Position numbers and translations under genes: made by a program. 64,000 nucleotides of DNA, taken from positions 1 to 64,000 of the forward strand of contig NZ_PJAS01000056.1 of assembly GCF_002836735.1 (NCBI RefSeq). Reading direction: 5' to 3'. Positions 29,222-38,776 of the stretch are shown piece by piece (the first letter of the stretch is position 1; each line of letters opens with the position of its first letter). Below the pieces are notes generated by a model. The model was not told the DNA's origin. It saw only the letters and a list, made by a program, of their open reading frames with translations, and searched no databases. This stretch comes from Psychrobacter sp. 4Bb. GTDB taxonomy: Bacteria; Pseudomonadota; Gammaproteobacteria; Pseudomonadales; Moraxellaceae.

Positions 29222-29593
29222 ATGGCGCTTGGTCAATGAAGTCGATTTATTGGTTGGTCGAAATATAGTCGTCCACTTATTCAGTGCAAAGAGCACATAA
29301 GACAACATACAGGTATTAATCAAATCACGGATGCTCGCGGTAATCTGTTCACGGCTTAAGCTTACCAAGCCAAGTGATTCAATCGTATCTCGATTGTCCA
29401 AATACTCACCCAACAGCGCAATGCAAGTCACGACGATCAGAGCGATAAATGACCGAATACCTTGGCTTTTGATAATAGGACGCAGCGCAACCAGACACAG
29501 CAGATAAACACCGACGCCGACATAGATATGTAAGGCATCTTTGGCAAGGCCAGTTGTTTCCACAACATTCATTTTAAAGGCAGTAAAATCCAC
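29204..29593 (-). CDS. small integral membrane protein (PsiE-like topology), unknown function
   Basis: 129 aa with three to four hydrophobic segments (about 22-42, 46-64, 91-110) and a basic tail. The arrangement, including a short GEYLDNRDT stretch between helices, recalls PsiE-type proteins, but I cannot assign it firmly. The start is uncertain: GTG 29593 has TTGGAA 9 nt upstream, while ATG 29572 has no SD. The stop codon lies inside the avtA terminator loop. Confidence 0.6.
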   Translation of the reverse strand: MDFTAFKMNVVETTGLAKDALHIYVGVGVYLLCLVALRPIIKSQGIRSFIALIVVTCIALLGEYLDNRDTIESLGLVSLSREQITASIRDLINTCMLSYVLFALNKWTTIFRPTNKSTSLTKRHKKTDY

Positions 29594-29776
29594 TGAGATA
29601 TTCCAAATATAAGCAAGTAGAAAATAACTGAGCGTATCACTAAACCATGATGGCTAAACTATAATAGCTGAAGAATAGCAGCTATAAAGTGATGGCTGAG
29701 CATAAAAAAGGCAGATTATACAATTGATAATCTACCTTCTACTAAATTAAATATTCACTTCACGTTTATCGCCTAC

Positions 29777-30412
29777 TTACACATTCCACTCTACAAAGTT
29801 TTTGAGCAGTTGCAAGCCAGCAGTATGGCTCTTTTCTGGATGGAATTGGGTGGCAAATAGATTGTCTTGGATCACACTGGCGCAGAACGGTTGACCATAG
29901 TCACATACCGCCGCTACTTGTGAGCTATCAGCAGGATCACAGTAATAACTATGCACAAAGTAAAAGTGCGCATTGTCTTCGATACCGTGCCATAGCGGAT
30001 GGTCAAAATCCATACCGCTAATGGTATTCCAGCCCATATGCGGTACTTTTATCGTTGCGCCCTGCTTGTCTTTCCACGTAGGGTCAAACGCTTCTACAGT
30101 GCCGTTTAAGATGCCTAGGCAGTCCGTGCCACCATTTTCAGCTGACTGCTCAAACAACGCCTGCATGCCCACACAGATGGCCATAACGGGCTTGTTAAAC
30201 ACTGCATGGCGTATGACCTCATCAATGCCTGCTTCATGCATGCCAGCGATACAATCACGCATCGCACCCACACCAGGGAAGACAATTTTATCAGCCGCCG
30301 CAACGACTTTTGGATCATTGGTGATAGAGACATCTGCCCCGACTACCGATAGGGCTTTGCTAGCAGAATGCAGGTTGCCCATACCGTAATCTAATAGTGC
30401 TACTTTAGTCAT
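29777..30412 (-). CDS. hisH: imidazole glycerol phosphate synthase, glutaminase subunit
   Basis: Class I glutamine amidotransferase that supplies ammonia to HisF. 211 aa from ATG 30412, where the conserved [20 protein letters not shown] begins; the longer frame to 30469 is unlike the family. Nucleophile Cys in [10 protein letters not shown], and the His/Glu pair in QFHPEKSH. hisF is not in the window. hisB lies 189 nt upstream on the same strand with a large inverted repeat between them. Confidence 0.96.
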   Translation of the reverse strand: MTKVALLDYGMGNLHSASKALSVVGADVSITNDPKVVAAADKIVFPGVGAMRDCIAGMHEAGIDEVIRHAVFNKPVMAICVGMQALFEQSAENGGTDCLGILNGTVEAFDPTWKDKQGATIKVPHMGWNTISGMDFDHPLWHGIEDNAHFYFVHSYYCDPADSSQVAAVCDYGQPFCASVIQDNLFATQFHPEKSHTAGLQLLKNFVEWNV

Positions 30413-30509
30413 CGATTGGTTCTCATTTTTAAATATTTTGACTACTGTACTATTTATATTGTTGACCATTTATATTGTTGGCTATTACTAAGGTGTAGAT
30501 AAGGTTTTG

Positions 30510-30582
30510 CTACAAGGAAGTCAAGCGCAGGCTGTACAACCAGTATGCCACGCTTGACTGGCCCTTTTGAGTAACCTTGTAG
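30510..30582. repeat. nested inverted repeats between hisB and hisH
   Basis: Outer arms CTACAAGG (30510-30517) and CCTTGTAG (30575-30582); inner arms AGTCAAGCG (30519-30527) and CGCTTGACT (30551-30559). All arms match perfectly, giving one long interrupted stem-loop in the intercistronic region. No T run follows. Confidence 0.75.
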
Positions 30583-30600
30583 AAGAGCCTTAAATGCGCC

Positions 30601-31266
30601 TTAGAAAGCCTCTTTGGTCGATGGCAAGGTGTTCAACGCACGCTCATCGTACTCACAGGCCATACGTAACGCACGAGCAAAGGCTTTAAAGGTTGATTCG
30701 ATCTGATGATGGCTGTTTTTGCCTTTTAGGTTGTCCAAGTGCACCGTCATCCATGAGTGATTGACGAATCCGTAAAAGAACTCACTGAATAAATCCACAT
30801 CGAAACGGCCGACGTGCGAACGTGTAAAAGGAATGTCCATATGCAAACCAGGACGCCCTGACAGATCGACGACAGCACGGGTCAATGACTCATCTAGCGG
30901 CGCATAGAAATGCCCATAACGACGAATGCCTTTCTTGTCACTCAATGCTTTATTGAACGCTTGGCCAAGGGTAATACCAGTGTCTTCAACGCTATGATGG
31001 TCATCAATAAACGTATCACCGGTACATTTGATATCTAAGTCAAACAAACCGTGACGCTTAATTTGATCAATCATATGATCCAAAAATGGCACACCAGTGT
31101 CTACCGTGCCTTTACCTGTACCATCTAAATTAACGGTACAGGTGATTTGCGTTTCGGCAGTGATACGCTCAACGGTCGCGATACGTTCAGGGCGACCATA
31201 TAGATTTACGTTTTTTGACTCAGTTTGCTCAGGTGTGGCAGCAGTCGTCGTTGCATTGGCTGTCAT
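30601..31266 (-). CDS. hisB: imidazoleglycerol-phosphate dehydratase (monofunctional)
   Basis: 221 aa. It lacks the N-terminal phosphatase domain of E. coli HisB. Metal-binding motifs DHHSVEDTG and the second histidine-rich motif near SHHQIEST are present. The N-terminal about 22 residues (A/T-rich) are an extension beyond the usual start of the fold. It dehydrates IGP to imidazole acetol phosphate. Same strand as hisH downstream. Confidence 0.95.
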   Translation of the reverse strand: MTANATTTAATPEQTESKNVNLYGRPERIATVERITAETQITCTVNLDGTGKGTVDTGVPFLDHMIDQIKRHGLFDLDIKCTGDTFIDDHHSVEDTGITLGQAFNKALSDKKGIRRYGHFYAPLDESLTRAVVDLSGRPGLHMDIPFTRSHVGRFDVDLFSEFFYGFVNHSWMTVHLDNLKGKNSHHQIESTFKAFARALRMACEYDERALNTLPSTKEAF

Positions 31267-31653
31267 GGCTACTCTCTATCAGTTTTTTATCAGTGAAAAG
31301 CGGTCAATAAATAAGGCAAAAACCTGCCCAAAATATTTTACTAGTGTCTGGGTCAGACCTTAGCAAAAAATGTATTAGAAAATGATATATACAAAAGATA
31401 TCAACATATTAGGGTTTATACATACTAAATATTATATAGCCTCATCATAGCAAACCCTAACATTTACTGCCACGACCAAGCGGTAAACCACGCACAAAAT
31501 CACCTCATTCTGCTAAAATAGTGTGTTCAGTATTATCAATCATGACTCGCACCAACTTTGAAGACCCTTACTTACGGCACTACACGCTATGACATCGTGC
31601 TGTCTCATATTGCTAATTTATACTATAGAAACCCTCTATTTATAGGAACTGCT
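31267..31653. other. intergenic region hisB / acetyltransferase
   Basis: Divergent promoter region. Extended -10 TGCTAAAAT at 31511-31519 points toward the acetyltransferase. No gene is supported; the reading frame running in from 31558 lacks an SD before ATG 31654. Confidence 0.5.
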
Positions 31654-32076
31654 ATGCCTTTAGAAGCGATCGCCATTAATAGTTTGGATGCGCCACTTAT
31701 CAAAAAACCTGCTCGCGACAACGAGCTAGCAGAGCGCTTGCAAGCGTTGTACGATAGTGATGATGCACAGCCTGACGGTCTCGAGGTATTAAATATCGTT
31801 GAGCAAGGGTTTAAGCGTGGACAGTACCTCTATGTCGGGATGTTCAATGATAAGCCTATCGCTGCGGTCGCCTGTTTTGATGATGGGCAAACCAATGCCA
31901 AGCGCCTGCAATATCTCACTGTGCATCCAGAGAATCGTAAACGTGCTATCGATGCCAAGTTTATTAAACTGGTCTATGATTGCGAAGTTAGAAAAGGCGT
32001 ACGTGAATTTGTCCCCGCGGACGCCGATATTCACCGTATCATGAGCGAGTACGAACTATTGCGTGTGAAGGACTAA
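31654..32076 (+). CDS. GNAT-fold acetyltransferase, PanM/PanZ-like
   Basis: 140 aa. The small GNAT fold with RLQYLTVHPENRKRAIDAKF (the acetyl-CoA binding region, without the full RGxG) and VYVGMFNDKPIAAVACF resembles PanM (PanZ), the acetyl-CoA sensor that triggers maturation of aspartate decarboxylase PanD. This is tentative; panD is not nearby. I start at ATG 31654 because AGGA lies 6 nt upstream. Confidence 0.6.
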   Translation: MPLEAIAINSLDAPLIKKPARDNELAERLQALYDSDDAQPDGLEVLNIVEQGFKRGQYLYVGMFNDKPIAAVACFDDGQTNAKRLQYLTVHPENRKRAIDAKFIKLVYDCEVRKGVREFVPADADIHRIMSEYELLRVKD

Positions 32077-32152
32077 ATCGAGTGCTAAAACGGTTAATTT
32101 TGCCAATATCTAATTATTTATCGCCTTTTATTCGATAAAATGCAAAAATTGC

Positions 32153-32181
32153 TTGACAGCTGAGCCTATATTTAGTTTAAT
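32153..32181 (+). promoter_or_regulatory. sigma-70 promoter of tRNA-Phe
   Basis: TTGACA (32153-32158), a 17-nt spacer, then TTTAAT (32176-32181), placing the start about 11 nt before the tRNA. This is the best -35/-10 pair in the window. Confidence 0.85.
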
Positions 32182-32198
32182 AGCGCCTCAACGAAGAC

Positions 32199-32274
32199 GG
32201 CTCGATAGCTCAGTAGGTAGAGCAACGGATTGAAAATCCGTGTGTCGGCAGTTCGATCCTGCCTCGAGCCACCA
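32199..32274 (+). tRNA. tRNA-Phe (GAA)
   Basis: 76 nt including the encoded CCA. Acceptor GGCTCGA/TCGAGCC; D arm GCTC...GAGC; anticodon stem ACGGA/TCCGT with loop TTGAAAA, giving anticodon GAA; T arm with GTTCGAT. A single tRNA with its own promoter and terminator. Confidence 0.98.
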
Positions 32275-32291
32275 TTCGTTAATAGAATTCT

Positions 32292-32327
32292 AAAAAGCCC
32301 TGAACAGCGATGTTCGGGGCTTTTTTT
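32292..32327 (+). terminator. terminator after tRNA-Phe
   Basis: AGCCCTGAACA (32296-32306) and TGTTCGGGGCT (32311-32321) form an 11-bp stem with one wobble pair and a GCGA loop, followed by seven T. Confidence 0.92.
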
Positions 32328-32415
32328 ATGTTTAAATTTTACCGTATTCTTTAGCGTTCATTCTATTTATGCGTCGCTTTTATTCATGTGTTGCTCTTAT
32401 TTGTAGAGCCGAACA

Positions 32416-32772
32416 CTATTCGTACAACCGACCACGCAGTAGTAAATTACAGCGCTCACGCGAATCCAAGTCGTATACAGTTGCGCGGTAATCAATACCG
32501 TGACGCCCCTCAAAAAATATCACTCGGTCGCCTACTGCTAAAAAACAATACGTGCGTGCATCATAGATAAAGCCATCTATCACAAATGCCAAATCGCGAT
32601 CTATCTCGCGTACTGTATAAGTCTCCCCTTGCGGAATCAAACGTTCAAACCAAGCGCTATGGGCAGTTGTATTGGCTAGTATGCTTGTCGTTAACAATAC
32701 CCATGCCACCAGTATATTTTTGGGCAATCGCAAGCGGCTCAGCTCATTTACACTTATCTTATTTCTCAACAT
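32416..32772 (-). CDS. predicted exported protein of unknown function
   Basis: 118 aa. N-terminal signal (ILVAWVLLTTSILANTTAHSAW, cut near residue 39), then about 75 residues of predicted beta structure with two cysteines (TYCFLAVGD, RERCNLLL) that could form a disulfide. Short G/D-rich turns. I do not recognise a family. No clear SD before ATG 32772. Confidence 0.6.
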   Translation of the reverse strand: MLRNKISVNELSRLRLPKNILVAWVLLTTSILANTTAHSAWFERLIPQGETYTVREIDRDLAFVIDGFIYDARTYCFLAVGDRVIFFEGRHGIDYRATVYDLDSRERCNLLLRGRLYE

Positions 32773-32978
32773 AACATTTTTCGTAGCATTGTATTCGTCA
32801 TACTCATAGCCTTCATACGTCTCACAGTTGACTTTACCATAACCATTTTAACTCACCGCTTTTGATGCTAAATACCTACTGTCACGGTTGCATAACATTT
32901 TTGTGCTTTTTTCTAAACAGCTTGGCTAAGTATACTCAATAACCATATACGAGTAGATAAAAATAATAGGTCATAGAT

Positions 32979-33479
32979 ATGAGAGAGTTTGATTACGACT
33001 TGGACTATAAGAGTTTGGATTTGCGCGCTCAGCCTGAGTTGTACCGTGTCGGTCGCGGTGAGCAAGGCGTATTACTGGTAGAACCTTATAAGTCTGAGAT
33101 TTTACCCCATTGGCGCTTTGCGACTCCTGACATCGCCCGCGAGAGTAGTGAAGTTATCTATCAGATGTTTTTAGATTACTTGGCTGACGATGATTTCGTC
33201 GGTGCAGATATGGCGCGTAAGTTTATACAAATGGGCTATACCCGCGCTCGTCGCTACGCCAATCACAAAGGTGGCAAAAAATATAAAGGCGCGGTACCTG
33301 ATGATAAAAAAGGTCAAAGCGGCGCCCATGGCCGCGAAGAATTGCCACGACAAGAGGAAGACCCTGTCAAAGCAGCATCCGCACGGATTTTTAAAGCTAA
33401 ATGGGACGAATGCCGTGAGAACGAGGATTATTTAAGAATGAAAAAAGAGCATCGTGAACGCTATAAAGATGTCGAATAG
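32979..33479 (+). CDS. DUF4385 family protein
   Basis: 166 aa soluble protein beginning REFDYDLDYKSLDLR, typical of the DUF4385 family, of unknown function. It has a tryptophan/aromatic N-terminal half, a central basic segment (RARRYANHKGGKKYKGA) and a highly charged C-terminus. AGG lies about 12 nt before ATG 32979. It stands alone between tRNA-Phe and gph. Confidence 0.8.
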   Translation: MREFDYDLDYKSLDLRAQPELYRVGRGEQGVLLVEPYKSEILPHWRFATPDIARESSEVIYQMFLDYLADDDFVGADMARKFIQMGYTRARRYANHKGGKKYKGAVPDDKKGQSGAHGREELPRQEEDPVKAASARIFKAKWDECRENEDYLRMKKEHRERYKDVE

Positions 33480-33596
33480 ATGCTAATACTCAAGATATTA
33501 AGCACAACAGATAACTAAATTGACTGGTCTCAAAACGCTACTGTGCTAAGGTATGGCCAACATAATAAATATAACGATTTTCAATAGTGAGGAACA

Positions 33597-34280
33597 ATGA
33601 ACAAGCAGCTTTTAATTTTTGATTTTGATGGAACGCTCATTGATAGCGTACCTGATTTGGCCGACGCCACCAACACCATGCTAACCACATTAGGCAAAGA
33701 CACCTACCCTATCGAGACGATACGTAACTGGATAGGAAATGGCTCACGCCTGCTCGTAGAGCGCGCGTTGGTTGGTAAAGTGGAAGTAGCAGAAGGTGAG
33801 CTAACGGTTGAGGAAGCCGATCATGCAGAGCAAATATTTTTTGAGGCTTATAAGAATCTTAGTGGTAGTAAAACCGTTGCCTATCCAGATGTCGATGACG
33901 GACTCAAAAGGTTGCATGCAGCTGGCTATACGCTTGCTTTAGTCACTAATAAACCCATTCGATTTGTACCGAAGATATTGCAGTCGTTTGGCTGGCAAGA
34001 TTTGTTTAGTGAAGTGATGGGCGGTGATAGTTTAGCTGTCAAAAAACCAGACCCAACGCCCCTACTACACGTCTGTGAGACTCTCAACTTTAGTGTCGAG
34101 CAGTCAGTGATGATTGGGGACTCTAGGAACGATATGTTGGCTGGACAGAACGCCAATATGGACACGCTCGGCCTGTCTTATGGTTATAACTATGGGCAAG
34201 ATATTCGCGAATTAAATCCGACTGAGGCATTTGATCACTTTGCTGACTTGGTTGCTTGGATTATGAAAGATAGATTTTAG
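33597..34280 (+). CDS. gph: phosphoglycolate phosphatase
   Basis: 227 aa HAD hydrolase: nucleophile motif FDFDGTLIDS, motif II LVTNKP, motif III lysine in VKKPDPTP and motif IV MIGDSRNDM. Cap domain at about 15-85. It removes phosphoglycolate formed by DNA repair and oxygenase side reactions. GAGGAAC lies just before ATG 33597. HAD substrate assignment is by closest resemblance. Confidence 0.88.
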   Translation: MNKQLLIFDFDGTLIDSVPDLADATNTMLTTLGKDTYPIETIRNWIGNGSRLLVERALVGKVEVAEGELTVEEADHAEQIFFEAYKNLSGSKTVAYPDVDDGLKRLHAAGYTLALVTNKPIRFVPKILQSFGWQDLFSEVMGGDSLAVKKPDPTPLLHVCETLNFSVEQSVMIGDSRNDMLAGQNANMDTLGLSYGYNYGQDIRELNPTEAFDHFADLVAWIMKDRF

Positions 34281-34330
34281 TCTATAAAGAACCTATCAAA
34301 TCATCATAGTGTAACTTGCTCAAACAGAGG

Positions 34331-35911
34331 TTACGCTTTGCTGCGATAACTCAGCGCCTCAGATACGTGGGCGCTGTTGATGTCGGTACTGTTAGCCAAA
34401 TCCGCGATTGTACGAGCCACCCGTAATACTCGGTGGTAGCCACGCGCGGACAGATTCAAGCGCTGCTGAGCAAGTTGCAATAACTGCTTTTCATTGTCGC
34501 CTAGCTGGATATATTCATCGATTTCGCTAGGGCTAAGCTCATTATTAACCTTTTTCTGGCGCTGCATTTGATGCTGATGCGCGACCACTACGCGAGCCCG
34601 TACTTGCTTGGAGGTTTCGCCTACCTGACTGTTTTGTAGATCGGCAATCGGTAACGCAGGTACGGTGATATGCAAATCAATACGATCTAAGAGAGGCCCA
34701 GATAATTTGTCTTGATAGCGTTTTATCTGCTCAGGTCGACAGCGACAACGTCCTGATGTATCGCCATCATAGCCACATGGGCAAGGGTTCATCGCAGCGA
34801 CCAGTTGAAAATTCGCCGGAAAAGTCATTTGAGAGTTAGCGCGACTAATCGTGATTTGTTTGGCTTCTAGCGGCTGACGCAATACTTCCAGCACGCTTCG
34901 ATCAAACTCCGGCAATTCATCTAAAAACAATACGCCTTTATTAGCTAGCGTAATCTCGCCCGGTTTTGGCCGTGAACCACCACCGACTAGTGCTACTGCT
35001 GATATTGTGTGATGCACTTGTCTGAACGGCCGCGTCCCATAGTTGTAGTCGCTGTCTGCCACCGAATACGTACTGGCAACCTCTAGTGCATCCTCATCAC
35101 TCAAGTCTGGCAATATCGTTGGCAATCGTGATGCCATGAGCGTCTTTCCAGAACCTGGTGGGCCTGTAAATAACAATGAATGACCACCCGCAGCGGCAAT
35201 CTCTAACGCGCGCCGAGCATGGTGCTGTCCTTTGACATCAGCTAAATCCACTTGATAGCCAACATGCTGCTGTGCAGGACTTGGCTGTACCACGGCTAAA
35301 CTCTCATAGCTTGCACTTGGGTCAACGAGCGACTGTAGATGGTCACAAACCGCTTTTAGACTCTGAGCAGCTAGTATCGTTACGCCATCAACGCGGCTGG
35401 CCTCACGACCATTATCAATCGGTACGATCAGTTGCGGTGTTATCGGCGGCGAGGTATCCGAGTTATTTTGCTCTTGGTCACTCGCTGCTAACTGCGACAA
35501 TGCTAATGCCAACTTCTCAGCTTTGATTGCTCGTGCGACTGCCAAACTACCAGTTACTTGTCGTAGCTGACCATTTAGCGCCAACTCGCCAATAAACTCA
35601 AATCCTGATAGCACCTCTGGCTCAAGCTGTCCGCTTGCTGCCAGTATACCGATAGCAATTGGTAAGTCTAAACGCGCGCCATCTTTAGGTAGATCAGCAG
35701 GGGCTAAATTAATCGTGAGGCGGCGATTAGGAAACTGGAAACCTGAATTGAGAATGGCGGAGCGTACCCTATCTTTACTCTCACGCACGGCGGCCTCAGG
35801 TAGCCCAACGATGGTCAATGCAGGCAGTCCTTGCGATAGATGCACTTCAATGATGACCTTGGGAGCATGCAGACCAACCACCGAACGGGTATAGACTTGG
35901 GCAAACGACAT
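34331..35911 (-). CDS. comM: ComM/YifB AAA+ ATPase (Mg-chelatase-like)
   Basis: 526 aa from ATG 35911, preceded by AGGAAG at 6 nt; the longer frame to 36007 lacks family similarity. N-terminal Lon-like fold (about 1-170), AAA+ domain with Walker A GPPGSGKT and Walker B FLDELPEF, a zinc-like cysteine group (NPCPCGY...CRC), and a C-terminal Mg-chelatase lid. In naturally transformable bacteria ComM is a branch-migration helicase for integrating transforming DNA. dprA, another transformation gene, lies at 52.3 kb. Confidence 0.93.
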   Translation of the reverse strand: MSFAQVYTRSVVGLHAPKVIIEVHLSQGLPALTIVGLPEAAVRESKDRVRSAILNSGFQFPNRRLTINLAPADLPKDGARLDLPIAIGILAASGQLEPEVLSGFEFIGELALNGQLRQVTGSLAVARAIKAEKLALALSQLAASDQEQNNSDTSPPITPQLIVPIDNGREASRVDGVTILAAQSLKAVCDHLQSLVDPSASYESLAVVQPSPAQQHVGYQVDLADVKGQHHARRALEIAAAGGHSLLFTGPPGSGKTLMASRLPTILPDLSDEDALEVASTYSVADSDYNYGTRPFRQVHHTISAVALVGGGSRPKPGEITLANKGVLFLDELPEFDRSVLEVLRQPLEAKQITISRANSQMTFPANFQLVAAMNPCPCGYDGDTSGRCRCRPEQIKRYQDKLSGPLLDRIDLHITVPALPIADLQNSQVGETSKQVRARVVVAHQHQMQRQKKVNNELSPSEIDEYIQLGDNEKQLLQLAQQRLNLSARGYHRVLRVARTIADLANSTDINSAHVSEALSYRSKA

Positions 35912-36264
35912 CAGCATCTTCCTAATACAGAGTATCATTGATAATAAAGTATTATTTATCAACGCGCAAACGTCGTGTTTTATTGCTGGTGTAGAGAGAA
36001 TCATCAAAACCTCAGCGTCGTTCTGAGGTTTTTTATGTGTAAATGATAGCTCTATTCTAATATTTAAGAATACTCACCGACCACCCCACTGCTAACAAGG
36101 ATTTGTTATACTATCTACTATACATTTAGCGATACATACTGCTGCCGATGATATATTCAAGCCGTGTTATCAATCAATCTTAAAAGCAAAAAATAAACGC
36201 CAAATCCGAAATCATTGATAATATAAAAACCAGCAGTATCTAGAGTAAAAACGAGGAATATCGC
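35912..36264. other. divergent spacer comM / hemN
   Basis: Contains the hairpin at 36006-36034 and an extended -10 TGTTATACT (36104-36112) pointing to hemN. No FNR box of the TTGAT-N4-ATCAA form is intact. Confidence 0.5.
36006..36034. terminator. terminator-like hairpin in the comM-hemN divergent spacer
   Basis: AAAACCTCAG (36006-36015) and CTGAGGTTTT (36023-36032) form a perfect 10-bp stem with loop CGTCGTT, and T continues to 36034. It lies upstream of both genes, an odd place for a terminator. Confidence 0.75.
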
Positions 36265-37821
36265 ATGACAGACTATTCAGAACAGAACCCTCAGCAGCCC
36301 TACAACCGTGCGGACGAGCCGCCCACGACTGTGCGCCCTGTTATGCAGCCTGACAACCCTTATGCCAGTACACGCGGCAGTATTACTAGCAAGCAGCTAC
36401 CAGCATTTGATGAGGCAATCATCAATAAGTACAATCGCTCGGGACCGCGTTATACCTCTTATCCAACTGCTCTAGAGTTCGCGCCAATACCGGATAGCTT
36501 TGAGGCTATCGGTCTTGAGACAAAAATCCTGCAGAATCGTGAAGCGCGCGCTCCTTTGTCGCTATATTTTCATATTCCGTTCTGTCGCCACCTTTGCTAC
36601 TACTGTGCTTGTAATAAGATTATCACCAAAAAAAATAGTGATTCTGGCGATTACTTACAGTATTTGATTGCTGAAATTACTCATAAGCGCCGCTTGTTAT
36701 CTACGCCAGAAGGCAGCGATAAACCCTTAGTCAAACAGCTACATTTGGGCGGTGGTACGCCAACGTTTTTGCGTGACGAAGAGATGGTGCAGTTATGGGA
36801 GTTTTTACAGACTCAGTTTGAGTTTTTGCCAGAAGATGAAGGTGACTACTCTATCGAGATTGACCCTCGCGAGCTGAGTAAAAACACCCTAAAAATATTG
36901 CGTAATCTCGGTTTCAACCGTATTAGCTTAGGTGTGCAGGACTTGGATGAAACCGTGCAAATTGCCGTTAATCGTGTGCATTCAGCAGAGCTTATTGAAA
37001 GCGTGCTAATAGAAGCACGTGAGCTTGGTTTTCGCTCTATCAATATTGATTTGATTTATGGTTTGCCGCATCAAACACCTGATACGTTGGACAAAACCGT
37101 AAATCGTATCATCGAGATGTCGCCAGATCGCCTGTCGGTCTTTAACTATGCGCATTTGCCTGAGCGATTTAAAGCTCAGCGTCAGATAAAAGATGAAGAC
37201 TTGCCAAGCCCAGCTACCAAACTGACGATGCTCGGCAGTACTGTCAATACATTGACCGAAGCCGGCTATCAATATATCGGTATCGATCATTTTGCCAAAC
37301 CTGATGACGAGTTGGCTATCGCCCAGCGCGAAGGTAAATTACATCGTAACTTTCAGGGTTACACCATCATGGGTGATTGTGACTTATTAGGCTTTGGTGT
37401 CTCATCAATCAGTCAGGTTTCTAATGCCAATACGCGCTATATTTTGCAGAACGATACTGATCTACAGAACTATCAAGCCAAGATTGATATGACGAAAATC
37501 AATCCGACTGTCATGCCTGCGGTCAAGTATATAAAAACCTCTATCAAAGACCGCTTGCGTGAATATGTCATCATGAACTTACTATGTCATGACTATCTCG
37601 ATTTTAAAGATGTGAATCAAAAATTTGGTATCGATGCCATCACCTATTTTATTAGTGAGATTCAGCAGTTGGGCGCTATGCAAGACGACAGATTGATAGA
37701 TATGGATGCAGCAGGTATTCGCGTCTTACCCAGAGGTCGCTTGCTTGGCCGTAACGTCGCTATGGTATTTGATGAATACTTGGACAAGAAACATCAAAAC
37801 CGCTTTTCAAAAGTTATCTAA
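36265..37821 (+). CDS. hemN: oxygen-independent coproporphyrinogen III dehydrogenase
   Basis: 518 aa radical-SAM enzyme of heme synthesis. The 4Fe-4S motif CxxxCxxC is in HIPFCRHLCYYCACN (about 106-121), with GGGTPTFL and the conserved YTSYPTALEF before it. The N-terminal about 45 residues (Q/P/N-rich) extend beyond E. coli HemN. ATG 36265 has GAGGAA upstream. This form works without oxygen, so it would supply heme under low-oxygen conditions. Confidence 0.95.
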   Translation: MTDYSEQNPQQPYNRADEPPTTVRPVMQPDNPYASTRGSITSKQLPAFDEAIINKYNRSGPRYTSYPTALEFAPIPDSFEAIGLETKILQNREARAPLSLYFHIPFCRHLCYYCACNKIITKKNSDSGDYLQYLIAEITHKRRLLSTPEGSDKPLVKQLHLGGGTPTFLRDEEMVQLWEFLQTQFEFLPEDEGDYSIEIDPRELSKNTLKILRNLGFNRISLGVQDLDETVQIAVNRVHSAELIESVLIEARELGFRSINIDLIYGLPHQTPDTLDKTVNRIIEMSPDRLSVFNYAHLPERFKAQRQIKDEDLPSPATKLTMLGSTVNTLTEAGYQYIGIDHFAKPDDELAIAQREGKLHRNFQGYTIMGDCDLLGFGVSSISQVSNANTRYILQNDTDLQNYQAKIDMTKINPTVMPAVKYIKTSIKDRLREYVIMNLLCHDYLDFKDVNQKFGIDAITYFISEIQQLGAMQDDRLIDMDAAGIRVLPRGRLLGRNVAMVFDEYLDKKHQNRFSKVI

Positions 37822-37853
37822 GCTAGCGAAACTTTAGTCCAATTAATACACAT

Positions 37854-37882
37854 AAAAAAGACCTCAAGCGAGGTCTTTTTTT
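37854..37882. terminator. terminator after hemN
   Basis: AAAAAGACCTC (37855-37865) and GAGGTCTTTTT (37870-37880) with an AAGC loop and T run. Symmetrical, so usable by the convergent SPFH gene as well. Confidence 0.92.
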
Positions 37883-37899
37883 AATATTGCTATGACTTT

Positions 37900-38760
37900 T
37901 TACACTTTTAATTTATCACCGACCATACCTTTTACAGTGCTTAAGATATCTGCTGGTAATACCACCATTTTGGAGTTATCAGATTCAGCCAACTCTCGTA
38001 TCGCTTTGATATATTGCTCACCCAGCAAGTATACGATCGGCATCTCTTCCTCGCCCATCGCACTGGTAATCAAGCGAATCGACTCTTCAGAACCTCTGGC
38101 TAGTACCACTTGCGCTTCAGCATCACGGCGTGAGGCTTCCAAGCGACCATCCGCTTCTAAGATAGCAGCTTGTTTTTGACCATCAGCACGGGTCACAGTT
38201 GCACGGCGTAAACGCTCTGCCGCTGCCTGCTCTTCCATGGATGCTTGCATGGTCTGCGAAGGATTAATATCTTGAATCTCTACCGTCTTAAGGGTAATAC
38301 CCCAATCCGCGATGTCTTCTGAAATCGCATGTTTTAGCTTGGTTTTGATCTCGTCGCGACTGGACAATGCACTATCAAGATCCATCTCACCAATGATTGA
38401 GCGCAATGACGTTTGTACTAGATTACGGATACCGTACTCATAGTCTTCGATACCATAGACTGCCTTATCAGGACGCACGATATTAATATAAGCGACAGCG
38501 TTTGCAATGATAACAACGTTGTCACGAGTAATGACTTCTTGTGACGGAATATCGAGTACGATGTCCTTAGTCGTTACTTTATAAGCCACATCATCTACAT
38601 AAGGGATGATGAGGTTGAGTCCAGGCTCTAGCGTTTGGCTATACTTACCCAGTCTCTGCACCACCCATTTATAACCTTGCGGTACAATACGTACGCCTTT
38701 AAACACGGTGAATACCACCAGTGCAATCAATACCACCATGACAATACTAAAGCTTTCCAT
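37900..38760 (-). CDS. SPFH/band-7 family protein (QmcA/stomatin-like)
   Basis: 286 aa. One N-terminal membrane anchor (about 4-22), a prohibitin/band-7 domain (about 25-190; GYKWVVQRLGKYSQTLEPGLN is diagnostic), then a helical coiled-coil region rich in A/E/R. It forms oligomeric membrane scaffolds and often controls FtsH or membrane microdomains. AGGGATGAG precedes ATG 38760. It lies 16 nt after the NfeD gene, the usual partner. Confidence 0.93.
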   Translation of the reverse strand: MESFSIVMVVLIALVVFTVFKGVRIVPQGYKWVVQRLGKYSQTLEPGLNLIIPYVDDVAYKVTTKDIVLDIPSQEVITRDNVVIIANAVAYINIVRPDKAVYGIEDYEYGIRNLVQTSLRSIIGEMDLDSALSSRDEIKTKLKHAISEDIADWGITLKTVEIQDINPSQTMQASMEEQAAAERLRRATVTRADGQKQAAILEADGRLEASRRDAEAQVVLARGSEESIRLITSAMGEEEMPIVYLLGEQYIKAIRELAESDNSKMVVLPADILSTVKGMVGDKLKV

Positions 38761-38776
38761 AACTCATCCCTTATTA

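Noticed and set aside
36141..36264. FNR box upstream of hemN
   Set aside because: Only half-sites such as TTGAT are present; no TTGAT-N4-ATCAA.
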